From: Candidatus Peregrinibacteria bacterium | GTDB taxonomy: Bacteria; Patescibacteriota; Gracilibacteria; Peribacterales; Peribacteraceae | NCBI GenBank assembly: GCA_016201685.1 | Contig: JACQCJ010000041.1 | Coordinates: 1-10,144 of the forward strand | Direction of reading: 5' to 3' | DNA length: 10,144 bases | Shown here: positions 5,910 through 10,144 of the stretch, piece after piece | How positions within the stretch are numbered: the first letter of the stretch is position 1 | Layout of the letters: each line of letters starts with the position of its first letter | Notes under the pieces: generated by a model | Told to the model about the DNA's origin: nothing | The model's input: the letters and a program-made list of their open reading frames with translations, nothing else | Database searches by the model: none | Translations under genes and position numbers: made by a program

Positions 5910-6815
5910 ATGCCCAACCCCGAACATCAAAACAAATTCGACGTGTACGATACCTACGCTGGTCGTTGCCCGCCGAGGGAAGAGGAAAAGGAAGTACCGC
6001 GCGCCGAGTGGGTTCCGGCCTCGGAAATCAAGGAACGTGCAGCGGCAATTGAACAAGAAGTACTGGAGGCGTTGCAGACTTGTGCTGGAAAAACATCTTT
6101 CGAAACGATGTTCACCATTGAAGGTGCTGAAGCAAAGAAGGAACGGCAAAACGAAACTATTTTCAGAGAACCAATGAAATGTGATCCGAGTCTCACGCTG
6201 GATTTGACGAAAATATACACGCCGAGCGTGAATCGACATGCGCTGACCATCAATATTCTGCGACCGGCGGCGACGGAGATCGACGAACATTTCGTCGCCA
6301 ATTTCAATATGACGCTCCGGGAAAACAACACCATCGACATCTATCATCGCGAAGTGTCTCCACGGTACAGAGGCAATCATATTTTCCCCGCGGTCATGGG
6401 AAGCCTCAAACAATTCGCGGACAGGAAAAACGCGGAAAGGAAAAAGGAGGATCTACAAAGTCCGATTCGCCTGCGTTTTGAATGCGGACAGCCGGAATTG
6501 CTCGCGAGAATCATGGGGCAAGAATTTGAAGCGAAGGATGATGAACAGAGAGGAAGAATCGAGCGCATGCTGTCAGTCGATCCGTCGCTGTATGCAGATT
6601 ATTCGTATTATGATCAGGAAGGAGAATGGAAGAGAGAAGCTGGCAAACTCTTGTATTGTTACGAAGGCTCGAGAGAAAAAAGTACGTTCGAAGATAAAAA
6701 TTGGGAAAAATCCTACCGTGCGACCGTTTTCTACGATTCTCCCCCAGATGAGAAAGACATTCGAAAGACGACAAACGATACAAAAGCCGCAATAGGAGAA
6801 TTGCAAATTCCCTGA
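5910..6815 (+). CDS. Hypothetical protein, possible GNAT-like acetyltransferase fold
   Basis: A 301-residue soluble, highly charged protein with no signal peptide or membrane segment. I do not recognise a family with confidence. Residues about 127-175 read like the core of a GNAT fold: strand FVANFNMTL, strand IDIYHREVSPRYRG, then helix NHIFPAVMGSLKQFADRK. The V-P-YRG feature resembles GNAT motif A, but the usual Q/RxxGxG/A is imperfect (RYRGNH). A later strand (IRLRFECG) and ARIMGQEFEA resemble the fold's C-terminal half. The first 60 residues are acidic and helical. The coding sequence is more AT-rich than the mevalonate genes before it, consistent with separate acquisition. It has its own candidate promoter, and a 28-bp repeat starts 8 nt after its stop. 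Existence of the gene is well supported; the GNAT suggestion is weak. Confidence 0.7.
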   Translation: MPNPEHQNKFDVYDTYAGRCPPREEEKEVPRAEWVPASEIKERAAAIEQEVLEALQTCAGKTSFETMFTIEGAEAKKERQNETIFREPMKCDPSLTLDLTKIYTPSVNRHALTINILRPAATEIDEHFVANFNMTLRENNTIDIYHREVSPRYRGNHIFPAVMGSLKQFADRKNAERKKEDLQSPIRLRFECGQPELLARIMGQEFEAKDDEQRGRIERMLSVDPSLYADYSYYDQEGEWKREAGKLLYCYEGSREKSTFEDKNWEKSYRATVFYDSPPDEKDIRKTTNDTKAAIGELQIP

Positions 6816-6822
6816 TTCACCT

Positions 6823-6850
6823 CCCCGGACATTCCTTCGCGATTTCTTCT
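6823..6850. repeat. pckA-3'-end repeat, copy A
   Basis: The 28-bp core begins CCCCGGACATTCC and ends GATTTCTTCT. It differs from copy B at one position and from the true pckA 3' end (copy C) at two. On the minus strand it reads REEIAKECPGR and a stop (TCA at 6817-6819). The minus frame stays open only to about 6915, so at most some 30 codons exist; it looks like a relic or an attachment-like site rather than a gene. Confidence 0.8.
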
Positions 6851-6927
6851 CTGATGTGCCGGGGCTGCGGGAGGTGTGACATGGGAAAAGAAGAATCCTC
6901 TTGTGACAATTCAGCTCAAAACAACCA

Positions 6928-6956
6928 TTGCATGAAGGATCACACGAGAATACAGT
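6928..6956 (+). promoter_or_regulatory. Candidate promoter of the 6978 gene
   Basis: TTGCAT (6928-6933), a 17-bp spacer, TACAGT (6951-6956). The predicted start would leave a leader of about 15 nt before the ATG at 6978. Confidence 0.4.
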
Positions 6957-6977
6957 GCACCCCTTCCCACGAATCAA

Positions 6978-7670
6978 ATGGATGCAGCGCTTCATGCAGA
7001 GGTAAGCAGATTGTTGGTGAGAACAGAAGGTATAACCGCAATAGAGATTGCTGATGGAGAAACGCGCCCTCAATACTTGGCATTGCTGCACCTGCTGATG
7101 GAATTCAAGAGGAAAGACTGTTCCACACTTCTCCAAGATCTCGGAATTTCCGACAATGATGGGAGGAAATCGATCAGTTTGAATTCAGCTCTCAAGAGGG
7201 CTACAACAGCGCTGGAAAACCACAAACAATTGCGATTGGCCGATGTTTCACACGCACAACGCGACGCCGTTTTCCGCATACTTCATTCATCGGAAGCACA
7301 TGACTGGTGGCAAAAAGCAATCGGCGATCGGACGTTCATCGAAAAAGCGCTTGCCCAAAAGGTCATAGCCATCGATGCGCGAATCACACAGCTCCGATTC
7401 CGAAAAGCCGTCGCGCAGACGCTGAAACCAAGGATAACACCCGAGGAACATGCGAAAATTTCTGAGAGCGTGAGTACATCCGATGCTTTTGAGGAGACAG
7501 TCGCATTATGTCGTTCTCGTTACGAAGCATCGCCCGTACCAAACAAGGACATCGATGAGGCAATTGCATTCATCGAGCAAGAACCCGAGGAAGAGGAATG
7601 GAAATCAATGTTTTTATCCATGTTCCTCGACCATGCGATCGTGGAGAAAAAGAAATCTTCACCGGCCTGA
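6978..7670 (+). CDS. Hypothetical protein, predicted all-helical
   Basis: A 230-residue protein, not recognised. It is rich in Ala, Glu, Arg, Lys and Leu and appears helical throughout, with no signal peptide, membrane segment or catalytic motif. The first 60 residues (LHAEVSRLL, YLALLHLLMEF) could form a small helical bundle; a DNA-binding role is possible but unsupported. The C-terminus is acidic (EQEPEEEEW) followed by a KKKSS tail. Composition is AT-richer than the flanking mevalonate and pckA genes. It lies between two 28-bp direct repeats derived from the pckA 3' end and converges on the minus-strand genes, as a cassette-like insert would. ATG at 6978 is preferred because a promoter-like pair precedes it. 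An overlapping Cys-rich frame (6854-7054) is less credible. Confidence 0.65.
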   Translation: MDAALHAEVSRLLVRTEGITAIEIADGETRPQYLALLHLLMEFKRKDCSTLLQDLGISDNDGRKSISLNSALKRATTALENHKQLRLADVSHAQRDAVFRILHSSEAHDWWQKAIGDRTFIEKALAQKVIAIDARITQLRFRKAVAQTLKPRITPEEHAKISESVSTSDAFEETVALCRSRYEASPVPNKDIDEAIAFIEQEPEEEEWKSMFLSMFLDHAIVEKKKSSPA

Positions 7671-7690
7671 GAGAGTCAACATATTTATCT

Positions 7691-7718
7691 CCCCGGACAT
7701 TCCCTCGCGATTTCTTCT
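7691..7718. repeat. pckA-3'-end repeat, copy B
   Basis: The core differs from copy C (the pckA 3' end) at one position, which is synonymous in the pckA frame. On the minus strand the open stretch reads EALAATPAEEIARECPGR then TAA; the EALAA part resembles DALAA, which lies further upstream in PckA, so the relic may be a pckA end with an internal deletion. It sits in the 85-nt gap between two convergent genes. Confidence 0.8.
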
Positions 7719-7755
7719 GCGGGAGTCGCGGCGAGTGCCTCTCATGATTGGGAAA

Positions 7756-7926
7756 TCATACGGGACCAGTGATGATCCCCTTCGGGATGAGATCGTACGC
7801 GATGGAATCCCGATCCTTGCGCGCATGCATCCTCTTGAAGAGCCTCTGGAAGCCCGTATCGGTGGCAATGACCTTTTCGCCCTTGGTCGCCACCCACTTG
7901 CCTGCATGTTCTTTCGTGAATTTCAT
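7756..7926 (-). CDS. Small DUF5678-like protein
   Basis: 56 residues, starting MKFTKEHAGKWVATKGEKVI and ending IPKGIITGPV. The order GKWVA.. short loop ..KVIATDTGFQRLFKRM .. SIAYDLIPKG fits the pattern of short DUF5678-type proteins (WVA, VVA, a helix, then a VP-like end), whose function is unknown. Support for a real gene: an intact frame with ATG start, a good promoter pair directly upstream, and coding-like sequence matching a known small-protein pattern. It is transcribed in the same direction as pckA, starting 83 nt beyond the pckA stop, and is bounded by repeat copies B and C, like a one-gene cassette. The family name is tentative. Confidence 0.7.
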   Translation of the reverse strand: MKFTKEHAGKWVATKGEKVIATDTGFQRLFKRMHARKDRDSIAYDLIPKGIITGPV

Positions 7927-7935
7927 AACACCAGC

Positions 7936-7964
7936 ATGGTATCAGAAAACGCATGGTCAGACAA
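7936..7964 (-). promoter_or_regulatory. Candidate promoter of the DUF5678-like gene
   Basis: On the minus strand: TTGTCT (7964-7959), a 17-bp spacer, and the extended -10 TGATACCAT (7944-7936). The -10 ends 9 nt before the ATG, so the leader would be only 2-3 nt. Confidence 0.5.
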
Positions 7965-8009
7965 ACGAGAAGCGGTAAAATTCCCGATCTTCTTGACCTT
8001 GAAATGGCC

Positions 8010-9770
8010 TCAAAGCCCCGGACATTCCCTCGCGATTTCTTCCGCGACGGTTCCTGCAAAATTCTTCTCGAAGGTTGCGGCGAATTTTGCCGCGAGCGCG
8101 TCGGCCCTCTTGGCGTATGCATAACGATTGCCCCACTGACGTTCTGGATTCAGGAGCATCGGATCGATGCCAGGACAACTCTCCGGGACGAAGAGATGGA
8201 ACCGACGGTCTTCGCGGTAGGGAACGTTCTCGAGTGCGCCTGTGAGCGCGGAGGTGACGAGCGAGCGTGTGAGCGTGATGTCCATTCTTTTTCCAATCCC
8301 GTACGGCCCACCCGCCCATCCGGTATTGACCAAGTAGATGTCGCTCCCGTGCGCGGTGATGAACTTCCGGAAGAGATTGAGATAGTCGTGCGGTCTCCTG
8401 AGCATGAACGGCGCGCCGAAGAAGCGCGAGAAGTTCGTCTGCGGTTCCGTCACTCCCGTCTCCGTCCCCGCGAGCTTGCTCGTGTAGCCCATGAGGTACC
8501 AGAGGAGCGCCTGATTCAGCGTGAGTTTGCTGATCGGCGGCAGCACGCCCTCGGCGTCGGCTGTGAGGAAGAGGATCGTCTGCGGATGGCTTCCGGTAGC
8601 CGAAGGAACGGTGTTCTCGAGGAATGAAAGCGGAAACGCCGCGCGTGAATTTTCCGTGAGCCGGGTGTCGTCGAGATCGATGCTGCCATTGGGATAGACC
8701 ATCGTATTCTCGATGATGACGCCATTGGTGACATTCGAGCGTGATCCGAAGACCGCTTCGTAAATCTGCGGCTCCTTCTCTTTGCTCAACCGGATGAGTT
8801 TGGCGTAGCAGCCGTTCTCGATGTTCGCGATGCCGTCACTCGACCACAGATGCTCGTCATCGCCGATGAGCGAGAGATTCGCTGCGGTCGAGAGCGTCGT
8901 CTTGCCCGTTCCGGAGAGCCCGAGGAAGAGATGCGTTTCGCCGTGATCATCCATGACCGCCGAGCAATGGAGCGGCAGAACGCCGTGATCCGGGAGCAGA
9001 TGATTCATCACCGTGAAGAGCGTTTTTTTGACGGCGCCGAGGTACTTCGTCCCCTGCACAATCCCCATCCGACGTTCCATGTCCATCGCCACGATGCGCG
9101 GGACCGTCTTTCCATTCTCGACCCGGAGTTCTCCAGCAAATTCTTCCGTCTCGATGGGATCGCTCGGGAGCGCGAGGAGGGTGAACGGATGGTCGGCGAA
9201 AGCACTCTTAGATTCTTTCCGAAAATTCTTCGGGAATGCATGTCGTCCCTCGACGGAGCCTGTCCTGAGGGACGAAGGGTTCGGTGTGACATGCTTTTGT
9301 TGTTTTTGCTTCCACACGTTGTCATGGTGAGCGGAGTCGAACCATGACAACGCAGGCCGGAACATCGTGTCGGCAAAGAGGGATGTCAGTGGACTGTCCG
9401 TGATCAGCTTCAGCGAGAGGGCATACTGCTCGTGCGCCCCAACGCTGCGGTCGAGGACGTAGAGTTTCCGCTTGGCAGAGAGGATCTCCAATGCTTGATC
9501 GAAGAGCCAGTCGAAAGTTTCGGCGGTCATCGGATGCGCGTTGGGGGAAGACCAATCGACAGTCTCGATGCTCGATCCATGCTGAACGATATACGTATCC
9601 TTGGGAATGCGTCCCGTGTCCGTCGAGGGGAACCATGCAGCGAGCGCTCCCGTTTTTGTGACAATCGCTTCACGGGCGTTCATCACATCTTCGATCATCG
9701 TCTGGCGCGACGGATTCGCGATGAGGCAGGTGTTCGACTCCAACCGACGCAGTGTGAGAGGTGAGATCAT
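8010..9770 (-). CDS. pckA: Phosphoenolpyruvate carboxykinase (ATP)
   Basis: Interconverts oxaloacetate + ATP and phosphoenolpyruvate + CO2 + ADP in the cytosol; it links C4 acids to gluconeogenesis or, run in reverse, conserves ATP. The 586 residues contain TGRIPKDTYIV (52-62), GLSGTGKTTLS (284-294, kinase-1 P-loop), LIGDDEHLWSSDGIANIENGC (301-321, kinase-2), FLTADAEGVLPP, GTETGVTEPQTNFS and NTGWAGGPYGIGKRM, all family hallmarks. The usual length is about 530-540; the excess is mainly an insertion at residues about 140-180 between MFRP and the FTLLALP strand, made of palindromic repeat DNA. The start at 9770 (MISPLTL) overlaps the upstream aminotransferase stop as TGATG, implying coupled translation; the frame extends to 9800 but that would overlap the neighbour. 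The 3' end gave rise to, or shares, a 28-bp repeat found twice more downstream. The catalytic motifs look intact, so activity is expected if the insertion is tolerated. Confidence 0.93.
   Translation of the reverse strand: MISPLTLRRLESNTCLIANPSRQTMIEDVMNAREAIVTKTGALAAWFPSTDTGRIPKDTYIVQHGSSIETVDWSSPNAHPMTAETFDWLFDQALEILSAKRKLYVLDRSVGAHEQYALSLKLITDSPLTSLFADTMFRPALSWFDSAHHDNVWKQKQQKHVTPNPSSLRTGSVEGRHAFPKNFRKESKSAFADHPFTLLALPSDPIETEEFAGELRVENGKTVPRIVAMDMERRMGIVQGTKYLGAVKKTLFTVMNHLLPDHGVLPLHCSAVMDDHGETHLFLGLSGTGKTTLSTAANLSLIGDDEHLWSSDGIANIENGCYAKLIRLSKEKEPQIYEAVFGSRSNVTNGVIIENTMVYPNGSIDLDDTRLTENSRAAFPLSFLENTVPSATGSHPQTILFLTADAEGVLPPISKLTLNQALLWYLMGYTSKLAGTETGVTEPQTNFSRFFGAPFMLRRPHDYLNLFRKFITAHGSDIYLVNTGWAGGPYGIGKRMDITLTRSLVTSALTGALENVPYREDRRFHLFVPESCPGIDPMLLNPERQWGNRYAYAKRADALAAKFAATFEKNFAGTVAEEIARECPGL
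8016..8043. repeat. pckA-3'-end repeat, copy C (within pckA)
   Basis: The coding 3' end of pckA itself, specifying AEEIARECPGL before the TGA. It is probably the parent of copies A and B because here the frame is part of a full-length gene. Confidence 0.8.
9238..9294. repeat. Nested palindromic repeat inside pckA, element 1
   Basis: Outer arms GCATGTC (9238-9244) / GACATGC (9288-9294) enclose an inner stem GTCCCTC (9245-9251) / GAGGGAC (9267-9273). The CCTCGACGGAGCC...CCTGAGGGAC wording resembles the dispersed TCGACTCCGCTCAGG-type hairpins common in many bacterial genomes. It is translated in frame as part of the PckA insertion (including SSLRTGSVEGRHA). Confidence 0.7.
9318..9351. repeat. 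Palindromic repeat inside pckA, element 2
   Basis: Perfect 11-bp arms GTTGTCATGGT (9318-9328) / ACCATGACAAC (9341-9351) with a 12-nt loop GAGCGGAGTCGA. The loop words (GAGCGGAGTCGA) are those of a widespread dispersed hairpin family. It is translated in PckA as LSWFDSAHHDNV (141-152). Confidence 0.8.
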
Positions 9771-10144
9771 CAAGAGGCGAAGGAGGATGCGCGCGAACAT
9801 GCTTCGCGAATGTTGCGGACGAGTTGTTCCATGTTCGATTCGGGTACAGAGGAGAAGGCAATCCGGATGAGCGAGCCAAGCGCGATCACGCCGGTTCCGT
9901 ACTCGTCGAGAAGGAGGCGGCGGACGCGATCGGCATCGATGCCGTCAGCAAGTTCTACGCACAGAAAGTATCCGGAATTACAGGGAAGGAGACGGAAATG
10001 CGGTGATGGTTCCTCGAGCAGATTCTTCAACTTCCTGTACCGTCTGCGCAAAAGTTCGGCATGATGCTTTCGATCCTGCGCGGAGGAAGGCTCGCGAAGG
10101 GAAGCGAGCAAAAGCGACTGCGAGAGATGACAGGCATTCGAGAC
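9770..10144 (-). CDS. Aminotransferase class I/II, C-terminal part (cut by window edge)
   Basis: The frame is open to the window end, giving the last 124 residues of a PLP-dependent fold-type I aminotransferase. Seen: HLSQSLLLASL, a helical segment (ELLRRRYRKLKNLL), the small-domain strand LLPCNSGYFLCVEL, and GVIALGSLIRIAFSSVPE, whose Arg matches the conserved substrate-carboxylate-binding arginine of the family. The PLP lysine lies upstream of the window. Substrate cannot be named from this part; an aspartate- or aromatic-type enzyme that yields oxaloacetate would fit the coupling to pckA. Its stop overlaps the pckA start (TGATG). The TTG at 10111 is not the real start. Confidence 0.82.
   Translation of the reverse strand, partial: VSNACHLSQSLLLASLREPSSAQDRKHHAELLRRRYRKLKNLLEEPSPHFRLLPCNSGYFLCVELADGIDADRVRRLLLDEYGTGVIALGSLIRIAFSSVPESNMEQLVRNIREACSRASSFAS

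Noticed and set aside
6854..7054. Plus-strand 66-codon Cys-rich frame (begins MCRGCGRCDMG, nine Cys)
   Set aside because: It overlaps the 6978 gene and the copy A repeat flank, has no promoter or ribosome site, and the Cys spacing fits no family I know; probably chance composition.
7744..7759. ATGATT-GGGA-AATCAT hairpin overlapping the stop of the DUF5678-like gene
   Set aside because: Short, AT-rich and without a following T run on either strand; too weak to call a terminator.
9771..9800. Ten-residue N-terminal extension of PckA (start at 9800)
   Set aside because: It would overlap the aminotransferase coding end; the TGATG arrangement at 9770 is the normal coupled start.
1..10144. Recoded TGA (Gracilibacteria/Absconditabacteria code), CRISPR arrays, tRNA or rRNA genes
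   Set aside because: TGA works as a normal stop for several well-bounded genes; no spaced direct-repeat array and no tRNA- or rRNA-like sequence was seen.

Overview
The window reads as a stretch of a bacterial chromosome that uses the standard code (several genes end in TGA). Genes are tightly packed, start codons mostly lack a Shine-Dalgarno motif, and degenerate short repeats sit between and inside genes. Together with an archaeal-flavoured mevalonate pathway this suggests a Candidate Phyla Radiation (Patescibacteria) lineage, possibly Peregrinibacteria-like. That placement is inference; nothing here proves it.

Left part (1-5868, plus strand): a mevalonate (isoprenoid precursor) locus. It holds the 3' part of a diphosphomevalonate decarboxylase-family gene, a class I HMG-CoA reductase, a REP-associated tyrosine transposase (RAYT) flanked by its palindromic REP sequences, an archaeal-type HMG-CoA synthase, an archaeal/SCP2-type acetoacetyl-CoA thiolase, and a 303-residue fusion protein. 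The fusion joins a DUF35-type OB-fold (the scaffold partner of thiolase and HMG-CoA synthase in archaea) to a guanylate-kinase-like P-loop kinase. The linker between the two domains is encoded by a 33-bp repeat that also occurs in the spacer just upstream of the HMG-CoA reductase gene. Thiolase, synthase and OB-fold would make HMG-CoA from acetyl-CoA, the reductase would make mevalonate, and the decarboxylase acts at the end of the pathway. The kinase domain has lost several GMP-binding residues, so its substrate is open; phosphomevalonate is one speculative candidate.

Middle part (5869-8009): two plus-strand genes without a confident function (one possibly GNAT-like) and a 56-residue minus-strand gene resembling DUF5678. 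This stretch is separated and bounded by three near-identical 28-bp direct repeats. The third is the 3' end of pckA, and all three keep the reading frame for the PckA C-terminal peptide EEIA(R/K)ECPG plus one residue and a stop. It looks like a region where cassettes were inserted at, or duplicated from, the pckA 3' end.

Right part (8010-10144, minus strand): ATP-type phosphoenolpyruvate carboxykinase, translationally coupled (TGATG) to the 3' end of a class I/II aminotransferase. This pckA carries an in-frame insertion of roughly 40 codons containing two nested palindromic repeat elements.

Four or five starts are preceded by a TANNNT -10-like box. In four cases it lies only 6-9 nt before the ATG, which suggests leaderless mRNAs.
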